A stretch of 64,000 nucleotides of DNA, from NCBI RefSeq assembly GCF_025821665.1, contig NZ_JACKSJ010000085.1, forward strand, positions 1-64,000, given 5' to 3'. A model generated the notes under the pieces. It worked only from the letters and a program-made list of their open reading frames with translations. It had not been told where the DNA came from and ran no database searches. This DNA comes from [Mycobacterium] manitobense. GTDB taxonomy: Bacteria; Actinomycetota; Actinomycetes; Mycobacteriales; Mycobacteriaceae. This document shows, one piece after another, positions 7,874 through 18,276 of the stretch (within the stretch, counting starts at the first letter, position 1; each line of letters opens with the position of its first letter). A program made the position numbers and the translations under genes.

Positions 7874-8190
7874 GGCTGCTTGAACCACGTGTCGGGAAGC
7901 AGCTCGCTGTCGCCGTACAGCGCGGCCTCTGCGGTTTCCAGCTCCGCTTCGCTCGCCAATCCCAGGCGATCGGCGAGCGATGAGTCCATTTCGCCACCCT
8001 CCAGGCCTCGGCGGCGGGCGACCTGCTGGCGCGTCGCCGACACCCGGCACAACAGCAGGATCTCACGCGCTAGGTCCGCAGCGTCTCTGTCCAACTCGCG
8101 TCCGTCGATCTTCATCCGGACTGGAAGCCCGCGTTCTGTCGTGACCACGGCGATGCCGCCACCGGCGGAGCGAGTTGATTTTTCGACCAT
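7870..8190 (-). CDS. YbaB/EspH-like small protein
   Basis: The 106-residue protein starts at ATG 8190 after AGGAGG. An N-terminal beta segment (GIAVVTTERGLPVRMKIDG) is followed by a helix and an acidic C-terminus, a pattern like EspH and YbaB-type proteins. It is the first gene of the minus-strand series and shares a 152-bp divergent region with eccA. The second YbaB-like gene overlaps its end. Function is inferred from context only. Confidence 0.55.
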   Translation of the reverse strand: MVEKSTRSAGGGIAVVTTERGLPVRMKIDGRELDRDAADLAREILLLCRVSATRQQVARRRGLEGGEMDSSLADRLGLASEAELETAEAALYGDSELLPDTWFKQP

Positions 8191-8342
8191 GCGGTCATCC
8201 TCCTGCGATTCGACTGCACAACAGATGTCGCCCAAGATAGCGCACATCGCACTTGATGCCGACATATCAACTGAATGGCTGTGGCGCATACAGCTTTTCG
8301 TTCGCAACGCGGAATTCGCGTTTCACGACAGGGAGGTTGACG

Positions 8343-10154
8343 GTGACTGACACCAGGGATGCCCAACGGGCTTTCGACGCCGGCGTTCTTTCCCTTGGCA
8401 TCCCGATCGACGGTCTGGAGGCGGACCGGGACTTGGCCTATGCACGAATGGCATTCGCCCGCGCCACCGACCTCGACCCCACGATGTGCGATGCGTGGCT
8501 GGGCCGCGCCGCGGCAGGCGAGAACACGAGCGAGGTGATCTATCACCTTCACCAGACTCGGCGAACGTTGTTCCGCGAGCAACGACGGCTGGGACTGACG
8601 CCGCGCACGATGTCGGCGCGTTTCCAGACGGGCTTGTATCTCGACTACCCGCTGGCCGGCGTGGCGGACGTGTCGCTGGCCTACGCGGCGTCGTTGATCG
8701 AGAACAAGGACTTCGGCGACGCCGAGATCGTGCTCGACGAGCTCGGCGATGCCGGCGGGTCAGAGATCGCTGCCTACATGCGCGGCGTGCTGCACTTCAC
8801 GACTCAGCGGTGGCCCGATGTCCTGACCGCGCTGGCGAAGTCGGCGTCGTTCACCGACGACTACCTCGCCGCGGGGGCGCATCTGATGGTCGGTTCGGCG
8901 TGCGCTCAGCTGGGTCTGTTCGGCGAGGGCATTCGTAGGCTCGATCAGGCCGCCGCGGGCCCGGTTCCGGCGGCCCGGCGCGCCGCGGAGTTCTGCAAGG
9001 GACTGACGGTGCGCGAGATGGGCAACGAGGAGCAGGCACGAGGCATCTTCGAGCGCATCTACAGCGAGCAACCAGATTTCGGCGCCAATGCCGCCGCTCT
9101 GCATGATCCCAACTATCGTCTCGTGATCACCAGCAAGGAGGAGATCGACTCGCGCCTCGACAAGTGGGACCCACTGAGCGCGCCCCGCAACGAGGACGAA
9201 CTGCCGGTCACGCCCGCCGACCGGGGCAACCTGTATCTGGCCGAAGCACAGCGCGAACTGGATCGCCAAATCGGGCTGGCGAACGTCAAACTTCAGGTGG
9301 CCAAACTACGCTCGGCGGCCACGGTCGCGAAAGTCCGCTACGAGAAGGGGCTCAGTACCTCGGCCCGGACCCTCCATCTGGCCTTCACCGGCCCGCCCGG
9401 CACCGGCAAGACCACGATCGCGCGCGTGGTGGCGCAGACCTACTGCGGTCTCGGACTTCTGAAGACCCCCGCAGTGGTCGAGGCCAAGCGGCAGGACTTC
9501 GTCGGCCAGCACCTGGGGAGCACGGCTATTAAGAGCTCGGCGCTCATCGACAGCGCGATGGACGGCGTGTTGTTCATCGACGAGGCGTACACGCTGATCC
9601 AGACCGGCCTCTCCGGCGGCGACGCATTCGGTCGTGAGGCCGTGGATACGCTGCTGGCGCGCATGGAGGAGGACCGGGACCGCCTGGTGGTGATCATCGC
9701 CGGCTACGACGCCGAGATCGATCGGTTCCTCGCCGCCAACGAAGGATTGGCCTCACGCTTCACCAAACGCATTCGATTCGGTTCCTACACTCCCGACGAG
9801 CTCGGTGCCATCGGTCGGTTGATCGCCGCAGACCGCGACTCTGAGCTCACTGACGAGGCGTACCGGGAGCTGGTTTCTGCGTGCACCGGACTCTATGAGG
9901 CGCAGTCCACCGACCGGTCCGGTCACCACCGGCGCAGCATTGACCTGGCCGGCAATGGACGGTTTGTCCGTAATGTGATCGAAGCCGCCGAGGAGGAGCG
10001 GGAGTTCCGGCTCAGCGAGCGGTACGGATCCGATCTGAGCGGACTCGGCGAAGCCGATCTGATGCGGATAGACATCTCTGACATGGCGGCCGCACTGGAC
10101 GGGGTCATGGGAGCGCTGGGCTTCCCGCGCTTCGACAGCCGGGCGCGGCGGTAG
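8343..10154 (+). CDS. eccA: EccA, AAA+ ATPase of an ESX system
   Basis: The 603-residue protein starts at GTG 8343 behind GGGAGG. The N-terminal half is helical and TPR-like. The C-terminal half is a CbxX/CfxQ-type AAA+ domain with Walker A GPPGTGKTT (about residue 350) and Walker B LFIDEA (about 410). EccA is cytosolic and acts with EspG in release of PE-PPE substrates. Length and domain order match the family. The ParA-like gene follows after 9 bp. The rest of the secretion core is not in the window, so it must lie elsewhere or beyond the left edge. Confidence 0.92.
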   Translation: MTDTRDAQRAFDAGVLSLGIPIDGLEADRDLAYARMAFARATDLDPTMCDAWLGRAAAGENTSEVIYHLHQTRRTLFREQRRLGLTPRTMSARFQTGLYLDYPLAGVADVSLAYAASLIENKDFGDAEIVLDELGDAGGSEIAAYMRGVLHFTTQRWPDVLTALAKSASFTDDYLAAGAHLMVGSACAQLGLFGEGIRRLDQAAAGPVPAARRAAEFCKGLTVREMGNEEQARGIFERIYSEQPDFGANAAALHDPNYRLVITSKEEIDSRLDKWDPLSAPRNEDELPVTPADRGNLYLAEAQRELDRQIGLANVKLQVAKLRSAATVAKVRYEKGLSTSARTLHLAFTGPPGTGKTTIARVVAQTYCGLGLLKTPAVVEAKRQDFVGQHLGSTAIKSSALIDSAMDGVLFIDEAYTLIQTGLSGGDAFGREAVDTLLARMEEDRDRLVVIIAGYDAEIDRFLAANEGLASRFTKRIRFGSYTPDELGAIGRLIAADRDSELTDEAYRELVSACTGLYEAQSTDRSGHHRRSIDLAGNGRFVRNVIEAAEEEREFRLSERYGSDLSGLGEADLMRIDISDMAAALDGVMGALGFPRFDSRARR

Positions 10155-10163
10155 CGGCGCGTC

Positions 10164-11159
10164 ATGCGGGACAATCGCAACGGATACCCGGCACCGCACG
10201 AGTGGGCGCCGAATGGGCACTCGCCGACCAACGACGAGCTCGGCCTGATCAGGCAGGCCCGGCCGGCCCCCGAGAAGGGCTGGCGCCGAGCACTGCACCG
10301 CGCCAGTCTGGGCACCGTCAATCCCGGCGCCTCGCAATGGGAAATTCGGCGCAACCACTTCTTCGACATGATCAACAGACCGGTCCGCGGTGCGTACAGC
10401 ATCGCGGTGCTGTCGATGAAGGGCGGCGTCGGGAAGACAACCGTCACCGTGGGCCTCGGCGCGACACTCGCCTCGCTCCGCGGTGACCGGGTTATCGCGG
10501 TGGATGCAAATCCCGACTTCGGAACGCTCGGACAGCGCGGTCCGGACGAAACTCGTTCGACGGTGCGTGATCTCCTCAGCGATGAATTCGTGGCCCGATA
10601 CTCCGACGTCCGTCGGCACACCTCACAAGGCTCGAGTCGGCTGGAAATCCTGGCTTCCGAGCGCGATCCAGCAATATCGGAGGCCTTCTCGGACGCCGAC
10701 TACCATGCCGTGCTGGCCGTGTTGCGTCGGTTCTACAACATCATTCTCACCGACTGTGGCACAGGGCTGGTCCATTCGGCGATGGCCGGCGTGCTCGACC
10801 AGGCAGATGCGCTGGTGCTGGTCGCTTCACCCGCGATCGACGCCGCGCGCAGCGCACTGGCGACGCTGGATTGGCTCAACCACCACGGCTACGCGCACCT
10901 GGTTCCGCGCGCGGTGGTCGTATTCAGCATGGCCCGACCCGGTCAGGTACCGGTGGACATGAACCGCATGTCCCGCCCGTTCCTCACCCGAGTGCGCGCT
11001 CTGCATCAGCTCCCGTTCGACGACCATCTCGCCGAGGGATCGGAGATCTCGGTGGACCTGCTCTCCGGCAAGACCCGTGACGCGTTCATCGAGCTTGCCG
11101 CCTCCGTCGCCGACGGATTCGCCTTCGAACATCAGCGTCGGGGCAGCTTCAGCGGCTAG
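10164..11159 (+). CDS. MinD/ParA-like ATPase of an ESX locus
   Basis: The 331-residue protein has a disordered charged N-terminus (about 1-75), then a deviant Walker A KGGVGKTT at about 86-93 and an AVDANPDFGT switch segment, and TDCGTG as Walker B. ParA-like ATPases are encoded in ESX-1 (EspI) and ESX-2 loci, where EspI is linked to ATP-dependent control of secretion. It is 9 bp downstream of eccA. A role in polar positioning or regulation of the machine is plausible but not shown. Confidence 0.8.
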   Translation: MRDNRNGYPAPHEWAPNGHSPTNDELGLIRQARPAPEKGWRRALHRASLGTVNPGASQWEIRRNHFFDMINRPVRGAYSIAVLSMKGGVGKTTVTVGLGATLASLRGDRVIAVDANPDFGTLGQRGPDETRSTVRDLLSDEFVARYSDVRRHTSQGSSRLEILASERDPAISEAFSDADYHAVLAVLRRFYNIILTDCGTGLVHSAMAGVLDQADALVLVASPAIDAARSALATLDWLNHHGYAHLVPRAVVVFSMARPGQVPVDMNRMSRPFLTRVRALHQLPFDDHLAEGSEISVDLLSGKTRDAFIELAASVADGFAFEHQRRGSFSG

Positions 11160-11316
11160 ACATCCCGACACCGGCGGCTGTTCACTCCCCGTTCGCGTGG
11201 CTGTCACACGTCCGTCTCGTCTGTCCACGAGTGTGGTGGTGTTCGAAATGCGCTGCGCTGGACCGCTTCTGCGGTCGATCAGGATGCCGAGCGCTTGGTA
11301 CGCGGAGGATTTGCTG

Positions 11317-12225
11317 GTGGACGTCGTCATACCGACTGGGCTGCAGTGGGTCGCCTACCTGGCCGGCCAGCAGTGGCCGCAGGGTAGCGAGTCGGGGATG
11401 CGGCGCATCGGTGCCGTTCTGGAGGAAGGTGGTCGCGACATGACGGCGTTGATCCCCGATCTTCGACGGGTTCGGGCGCGTACGGGTCTAGTGCTCAATG
11501 GCGCAACCGCAGCAGCCGCGGACGAGCAGTTCTCCTTACTTTTCGACGGCGAGCACTCGGTGGAGAAGCTGGCCGACGCGTTGTCGGCACTCGGCACCCT
11601 CGCCGAGACATGCAGCACGGACATCGAATACGCGAAGTTGTGGATAGTCACCACACTCGGCATCGCCGCCACCGAGATCCGTCTTGCGATCGCCGATGCG
11701 CAATGGACCGGGGGCGGGTCGCTCGCGGCGATTCCTGTCGTCGAAGCGGTGACGGTCGCGTCGATCCGCGCTTTGGTCAACAGACTTGGCGCGCGCATCG
11801 GCACCGCCGTGGCTCGAGCACTCGACAAGACCATGGTCAAACAGCTTCTCGTCAAGGGCCGCCAGGACCTGACCAAAGCGCTCGGCCAGAGCGTCGCGAT
11901 CCAGGCGTACCAGATCGCTGCCGGTCATCGCGGGACGCCCGACACCGCGTTGCTGGCTCACCTCGCCGTTGTCTACGGCGTGAGCGGCGCTGTGCAGAAA
12001 CCGGTGGCGACGTTGGCGGGCGGGCTGCTCGGCCCTGGGGGTTCGGTCGCGGCGCGCGCCGCGAAAGGCGCAGCAACGGACGCCGTCGCCGCCGGAGTCG
12101 GGCGGACCGCCGGCATCGTCGCCGGCGGCGGTCAGCTCGACCCTGTAGCCGTGCTCGGCGCCGGAGCCAAGAGCGGTATCAAGGGCGGCGTCACCGGATC
12201 CTCGTCCGCGAGCGCGGCCTTATAG
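11317..12225 (+). CDS. WXG100-like leader protein without a toxin domain
   Basis: The 302-residue protein starts at GTG 11317 behind CGGAGGA. The N-terminus has the VIPTGLQWVAYLAGQQWPQG signature of WXG100-like leader domains found at the start of CpnT-type and other type VII-exported toxins. A long Ala/Gly-rich helical region with hydrophobic stretches follows. The protein ends in a Gly/Ser/Ala tail, with no recognisable nuclease, NADase or other toxic domain. It lies 157 bp after the ParA-like gene. It may be a secreted scaffold, an orphan delivery module or a truncated effector. Confidence 0.65.
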   Translation: MDVVIPTGLQWVAYLAGQQWPQGSESGMRRIGAVLEEGGRDMTALIPDLRRVRARTGLVLNGATAAAADEQFSLLFDGEHSVEKLADALSALGTLAETCSTDIEYAKLWIVTTLGIAATEIRLAIADAQWTGGGSLAAIPVVEAVTVASIRALVNRLGARIGTAVARALDKTMVKQLLVKGRQDLTKALGQSVAIQAYQIAAGHRGTPDTALLAHLAVVYGVSGAVQKPVATLAGGLLGPGGSVAARAAKGAATDAVAAGVGRTAGIVAGGGQLDPVAVLGAGAKSGIKGGVTGSSSASAAL

Positions 12226-12253
12226 GCGGACGGCTCGATCGCAGCGCAGCATC

Positions 12254-12946
12254 TTATAGCCGGCGTTCTGATTCGCCTGTCTCAGCGTCGACGCGTCCAC
12301 GTGCGCGGCGCACCGCCCAGTAGGTCACGAGGAGTGCCACGGCGAGCAGTGGATAACCCATCGCGATCCGCGCGAAGGCCAGCCAGCCGGTGAAACCGCT
12401 GTCGTAGAGCCACTCCTGGACGGCGAACCTCGCGGCGAACACCGCCACGAACGCGAGACTCGCCACATCGAACGCGTGGACGGCACGCTTGTCCGTACGC
12501 CATGACCGGTTCGGATCACGGCTGGTGAGCAGGTTCCAGATCACCCCGACCAACGGCCGTCGCACCAGCACGGAGACCGCGAACGCCACTGCGAGCACCA
12601 GACTCACCCAGATGCCCGGTAGGAAGTAGCCTTCGGCGGACCCGGTGTACAGGGCGATCAGCGCCGCGAGAACGACACCGAACAGTCCCGAGACCGCCGG
12701 CTGGACCGCCTCCTTGCGGATCGCCCTCAACACGATCAGGCCGACAGCCGCGCCCACCGCGGCCAGAGCCGCCGCGTTCAGGCCCGCGACCGCATTGACG
12801 ATCACATAGACGAAGGTGGGGACACTCGCGTACACCAGCCCCGACACCCCGCCCATCCGGTCCAGCAGTGTGACTTCGGTGTGCTCCCCGGTTTCCGCTG
12901 CGTTCCCGGCTGCGTTCCCGGCTGCGGTGATGTGCTCGTGTGTCAT
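12254..12946 (-). CDS. DUF3159 integral membrane protein
   Basis: The 230-residue product starts at ATG 12946 and has about six hydrophobic segments. The LLDRMGGVSGLVYASVP motif near residue 30 and the central RDPNRSW loop are typical of DUF3159 actinobacterial membrane proteins. Function is unknown. Its promoter (12951-12984) is nearly identical to that of the S9 peptidase, and the start codon is 7 bases after the -10, so the transcript is probably leaderless. A small in-frame repeat (AGNAAGNAAE) lies near the N-terminus. Confidence 0.85.
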   Translation of the reverse strand: MTHEHITAAGNAAGNAAETGEHTEVTLLDRMGGVSGLVYASVPTFVYVIVNAVAGLNAAALAAVGAAVGLIVLRAIRKEAVQPAVSGLFGVVLAALIALYTGSAEGYFLPGIWVSLVLAVAFAVSVLVRRPLVGVIWNLLTSRDPNRSWRTDKRAVHAFDVASLAFVAVFAARFAVQEWLYDSGFTGWLAFARIAMGYPLLAVALLVTYWAVRRARGRVDAETGESERRL

Positions 12947-12950
12947 GGCA

Positions 12951-12984
12951 CCGAGTGGACACTCGGACGTTGCGGCATGGTCAA
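12951..12984 (-). promoter_or_regulatory. MerR-type promoter, leaderless, DUF3159 gene
   Basis: Minus strand: -35 TTGACC (12984-12979), a 19-bp spacer, -10 TCCACT (12959-12954), then 7 bases to the ATG. The 19-bp spacer is the hallmark of MerR-activated promoters, and a MerR gene starts just beyond. The same geometry and nearly the same bases recur at 16003-16033. Confidence 0.7.
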
Positions 12985-13013
12985 GTCGGCTCGTCGTGAA
13001 GCAGAATGGGCCG

Positions 13014-13745
13014 GTGGCGTGGAGCACCCGGGAGATCGCCGAACTCGCAGGCACCAGCCTGCGGGCGGTACGGCACTACCACCAGGTCGGGTTGCTCGCC
13101 GAGCCCGAACGTCGTTCCAACGGCTACAAGCAGTACGGCGTCGCCCACCTCGTCCGGCTGGTGCGGATCAAGCGGCTCACCGACCTGGGGTTCTCGCTGC
13201 CCCAGATCGCCGCCATGGGCGACACCGATGACCATCCCGAAGAAGCCCTGCGGGATCTCGACGCCGAGCTCGCCGGCACGATCGAACGGCTGCAGCGGGC
13301 GCGCGACGAGCTCAGCCTCATCTTGGAGCGCTCCGCACCGACCGACCTGCCGCCGGAGTTCGTCCCGCCGGACGCGGTGGCCAAGCTGTCCGACGCCGAT
13401 CGCTCACTGGTCGTCGTCCTGACCCGGGTCCTCGGGCCGAAAGGCATGGAGGTCTACGCCGACCTTCTGCAGAATGCTCCCGACGAGCCATCGGTCTCCG
13501 CCTTCGACCACCTGCCCGTCGACGCTGATGAGTCGACGCGCCAGGACATGGCCGAACGCATCGTCCCCTACATTCGCGCGCTCTATGCGGCGCACCCCGG
13601 CCTGCGCGACGTCCGCACGGACGCACCCGGCGGGGCGCGCTTCGCCGACGAGACGATCGCTGAGGCGATGTCGGAGCTGTACAACTCCGCGCAGCTCGAC
13701 GTGCTCGGCCGGGCGGGGCGGATCCTGCGGGCCTCAGCCCCCTAG
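13014..13745 (+). CDS. MerR family transcriptional regulator
   Basis: The 243-residue protein begins at GTG 13014 with a winged helix (STREIAELAGTSLRAVRHYHQVGLL), then the coiled-coil dimerisation helix and a C-terminal helical domain of unknown ligand. Its gene is divergent from the DUF3159 gene and convergent with the S9 peptidase gene, overlapping the peptidase end by 12 bp. Both neighbours carry matching MerR-type promoters, so it likely controls both. An upstream GTG (12996) is a possible alternative start. Confidence 0.85.
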   Translation: MAWSTREIAELAGTSLRAVRHYHQVGLLAEPERRSNGYKQYGVAHLVRLVRIKRLTDLGFSLPQIAAMGDTDDHPEEALRDLDAELAGTIERLQRARDELSLILERSAPTDLPPEFVPPDAVAKLSDADRSLVVVLTRVLGPKGMEVYADLLQNAPDEPSVSAFDHLPVDADESTRQDMAERIVPYIRALYAAHPGLRDVRTDAPGGARFADETIAEAMSELYNSAQLDVLGRAGRILRASAP

Positions 13746-15995
13746 GGCCGGCATCGGCAGGGGTGCGAGCCGGTAGCTGGGCGGCTCCGTGCCGTGCAGG
13801 TGCCGGACGAAGTAGTCCCAGGTGCGGCGGAAGAAGTAGTGCTGGCGACCGACGAGGGCGTGTTCGGCGCCCGGGATGATGAGTAGGTCGAAGTCTTTGT
13901 CCGCCTTGATGAGCGCATCGACCAGGCGAAGCGTCTGGTAGTGGTGTGCGTTGTCATCGAGCTCGCCGTGTATGAGCAGCAGCTTGCCGCGGAGATTCTC
14001 CGCGAGGGTCGTGTTGGAGATCGCCCGCATGCCCTCGGGGCTCACGTCACCGTGGTAGTGCTCGGCCCACATGGCGAGGTTCACACCGCTGTCATGATTG
14101 CCGGAGACCGCGACGGCGACCCCGTAGAAGTCGGGGTACAGCAGTAGGGCCCGCGCGGCAGCGAAGGCGCCCGCGGATTGACCGGTGATGCCGACCCGGC
14201 TCGTGTCGAGCCATAGATACCGGTGCCCCAGTTGGCGGATGGTGGCGATGTGGTCGTCCAGAGCACCGGCGTTGCCGAGGTCGCCGTAGGAGTGGTCGTG
14301 AAATGCCTTGCTGCGTCCGGCGCTGCCGCGTCCGTCGACCGCGACCACCGCGAAGCCAAGCGCGGCGTACGCTTCGGGCTCGCCGTAGTGCGGCTCGTTG
14401 AACGACGGGCCCGCCCGGTAGACCTGCGGTCCGGGGTAGATGTGTTCGATCACCGGGTACCGCCGCTGCGGGTCGAAATCGTGCGGGCGCCAGAACAGTC
14501 CGTAGATCGGCGTCTTGCCGTCCGCGGCGGTCGCCCGGAACCGTTCCGGCGGCGCCCATCCGAGGGTTTCCAGGGCGTCCGCGGTCGGGCTCTCGAGCTC
14601 GACCAGAACCTGCCCGTCGCGATCGAGCACCTCGGCGCGGGGCGGTCGGCTCGGCGAGGACGCCCGGTCGACGATGTACCCGCCGCCGGGCGGGCTGACG
14701 GCGTCATGGTCGAGGTCGTCGTCGGTGAGCCTGGTGAATCCGGTTCCGTCTAGGGCGATCCGGCAGATCTGGCGGACGTAGGGGTCGTCGTCGACGAGAC
14801 CGCCTGCGACGAACCAGACCTGCCTGCGGTCCTCGTCGACCCACAGCACCTGACGGACGAGCCACTGCCCGGTGGTGACCTGGGTGATCTGCTCCCCGTC
14901 GGCCGAGTAGAGGTACAGGTGTCCCCACCCGTCGCGCTGTGACCACCACAGGATCTCGCCGGAGTCCAGGATGTGCACCATCGGCGGCTCACCCAGCTGC
15001 GGGGTCGGGTCGACGCGGGTCCTCCCGGTCTCTTCGATCAGCGTCGTGGATTCGCCCGTGGCCGGGTCGAGGCGGCGCAGTTCCAGGGTGCGGGCGTCGC
15101 GGGAGTGGTGCAGGTAGTGCACGGCATGACCGGCCTTGCCCGTCCACCAGGCGTAGACGATGGCGGTCGGGTGCATGATCGTGGTCGGCTCGTTCTGCTG
15201 CCGGACCACGGTGCCGTTGACGACGTCCAGCACGGTCCACGACAGTGTCGCCTGATCCGGCTCGCCGGGCATCGTGTACCGGGTGCGGTGCTCGACCGGC
15301 CGGCCGCCGTCGGATGGCGCCGATTCGATCAGGACCAGCTCGGGCAGGTCGCGTTGATCGATGCGGTGCACCAGGATTCGGGTGGAGTCCGGCGACCACG
15401 AGACGACGAACGGCGCGGGCAGACCGAGCATCCGCATCAGCGCCCGCGCCCCGGTCGCCTCGGGTAGTCCGCCGTAGTCGAACTGTGGCTCGGCATCGTC
15501 GGTGAGCGCGAACTCCTGCCCACCGTCACGCCTTCGGACCCAGATGTCGCCGTCGCGGCGGAACGCCGCCCATAACTTGTCCGGGGACTGCACCTCGCCG
15601 AACGCGGGTGGGTCGGCATCGACCGGCAGGCACGTGCCCGCGTCGTCCGACCATTCCCATCGCGACTCGAACGCGGTGAATTGCAACGTGTCCCCGATCT
15701 CGACCGCAGTGATCGGCAGATCGTCTGCCGTCACCGCGTGTCCGGACGCCGTCGACAACGCGGAAGCCAGCCGGTCGTGGTCGAACGCGTCGCGCCGGGC
15801 GCCGTTGCCGGGATCCGCCATGACGAAGCGTGACCCCGCCTGGTACCAGAAGCGTCTGCCGTCGTCGATCCACTGTGGCCGCACGGAACTGCCGGGCAAC
15901 CGGCGCATCCGGTAGGGGCCGAGCATCTGTTCGGCGCGTGCGTAGTCGGCGTGCGTCACGTGGTGTGGGGTCTGTGCCGCTGGGTCTGGTGTCAC
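13734..15995 (-). CDS. S9 family peptidase (DPP-IV/prolyl oligopeptidase type)
   Basis: The 753-residue protein starts at GTG 15995. The first 480 or so residues form the beta-propeller (DPP-IV N-terminal type), followed by an alpha/beta hydrolase domain. The nucleophile motif is G-Q-S-A-G, with Asp in ELDDNAH and His in GAEHAL. No signal peptide is seen, so it is probably cytosolic and cleaves short peptides after Pro or Ala. The promoter is a near copy of that of DUF3159, and the two genes are probably co-induced by the MerR. Confidence 0.88.
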   Translation of the reverse strand: MTPDPAAQTPHHVTHADYARAEQMLGPYRMRRLPGSSVRPQWIDDGRRFWYQAGSRFVMADPGNGARRDAFDHDRLASALSTASGHAVTADDLPITAVEIGDTLQFTAFESRWEWSDDAGTCLPVDADPPAFGEVQSPDKLWAAFRRDGDIWVRRRDGGQEFALTDDAEPQFDYGGLPEATGARALMRMLGLPAPFVVSWSPDSTRILVHRIDQRDLPELVLIESAPSDGGRPVEHRTRYTMPGEPDQATLSWTVLDVVNGTVVRQQNEPTTIMHPTAIVYAWWTGKAGHAVHYLHHSRDARTLELRRLDPATGESTTLIEETGRTRVDPTPQLGEPPMVHILDSGEILWWSQRDGWGHLYLYSADGEQITQVTTGQWLVRQVLWVDEDRRQVWFVAGGLVDDDPYVRQICRIALDGTGFTRLTDDDLDHDAVSPPGGGYIVDRASSPSRPPRAEVLDRDGQVLVELESPTADALETLGWAPPERFRATAADGKTPIYGLFWRPHDFDPQRRYPVIEHIYPGPQVYRAGPSFNEPHYGEPEAYAALGFAVVAVDGRGSAGRSKAFHDHSYGDLGNAGALDDHIATIRQLGHRYLWLDTSRVGITGQSAGAFAAARALLLYPDFYGVAVAVSGNHDSGVNLAMWAEHYHGDVSPEGMRAISNTTLAENLRGKLLLIHGELDDNAHHYQTLRLVDALIKADKDFDLLIIPGAEHALVGRQHYFFRRTWDYFVRHLHGTEPPSYRLAPLPMPALGG

Positions 15996-16002
15996 GACTC
16001 CG

Positions 16003-16033
16003 AGGAGACACCCGGACGTAGCGGCATGGTCAA
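16003..16033 (-). promoter_or_regulatory. MerR-type promoter, leaderless, S9 peptidase gene
   Basis: Minus strand: -35 TTGACC (16033-16028), a 19-bp spacer, -10 TCTCCT (16008-16003), 7 bases to GTG 15995. Twenty-nine of the 34 aligned bases match the element at 12951-12984. Confidence 0.7.
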
Positions 16034-16056
16034 CCTCGTCCGGTACACCTGATCGT

Positions 16057-16076
16057 GTGATCTGATATCAGATCAC
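16057..16076. promoter_or_regulatory. Perfect 20-bp palindrome, TetR operator candidate
   Basis: GTGATCTGATATCAGATCAC equals its own reverse complement. It lies between the S9 peptidase and the tetR of the glycosyltransferase cassette, 39 bp before the tetR start, so it is the likely autoregulatory operator. Confidence 0.75.
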
Positions 16077-16114
16077 CTCTACTAATTCTGATTCGGGCGA
16101 TCTACGGTCGGTAC

Positions 16115-16737
16115 ATGTCAACCGCGGCGCGGCCGGAGTCCTTCACCAGAACAGCGCGCAGGGCACAGATCGTCGGCTGCGCGATCGAGGTGATCGCCGA
16201 GGTCGGATATCCGCAGGCGTCGATCCGCAAGATCGCCGATCGGGTCGGGATCGCGATGAGCGCGGTCCTCTACCACTTCGGTAGCAAGGACAACCTCGTC
16301 GACGCCATCGTCGAGCACATGTACCGCTCGATGCTCGCGATCGTCGTTCCGGCGGTGGACGCGGAGTCCACGGCTGCGGGCAAGCTCGACGCTTACATCC
16401 GTTCCACCATCGGGTATTTCGGGACACACCGGGTGGCACTCGTGGCGCTGACCTCCACGGCGACGAGCTTCCAGCCCGGTGACGGGCGCCGCGTCGAGGA
16501 GCTGGGGCTCAGCGACGAGCTCGCCGAGCAGTTGGCCCGGCTGGACCCGCTGGCGATCCTGCGGGCGGGTCAGCGGGCCGGCGAGTTCGGCGAGTTCCCC
16601 GCCGAATCGATGGCGATCGCGCTGCGCGGCGCCGTCAACGCCGTCGTCGAGAAGATCCTGCGCGACCCCGGGTACGACGCGCGCGGGTACGGCGAAGACC
16701 TGGTCGAAATCTTCGGCCGCGCCGTCGGCGGTTCGCG

Positions 16738-16741
<4 letters not shown>
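16115..16741 (+). CDS. TetR regulator of cassette 1
   Basis: The 208-residue product has an N-terminal TetR helix-turn-helix (IRKIADRVGIAMSAVLYHFGSKDNL) and a ligand-binding C-terminal domain. It begins at ATG 16115. Its GTGA overlap with the glycosyltransferase start (16738) couples their translation. It is a paralogue of the TetR at 58542-59177, which controls a second copy of the same cassette; both proteins share a DPGYD/DPDYD and YGEDLV/YGEELV motif near their C-termini. The perfect palindrome at 16057-16076 is the probable operator. Confidence 0.9.
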
Positions 16742-18263
<1,522 letters not shown>

Positions 18264-18276
18264 GCCGCGCGGCGAC

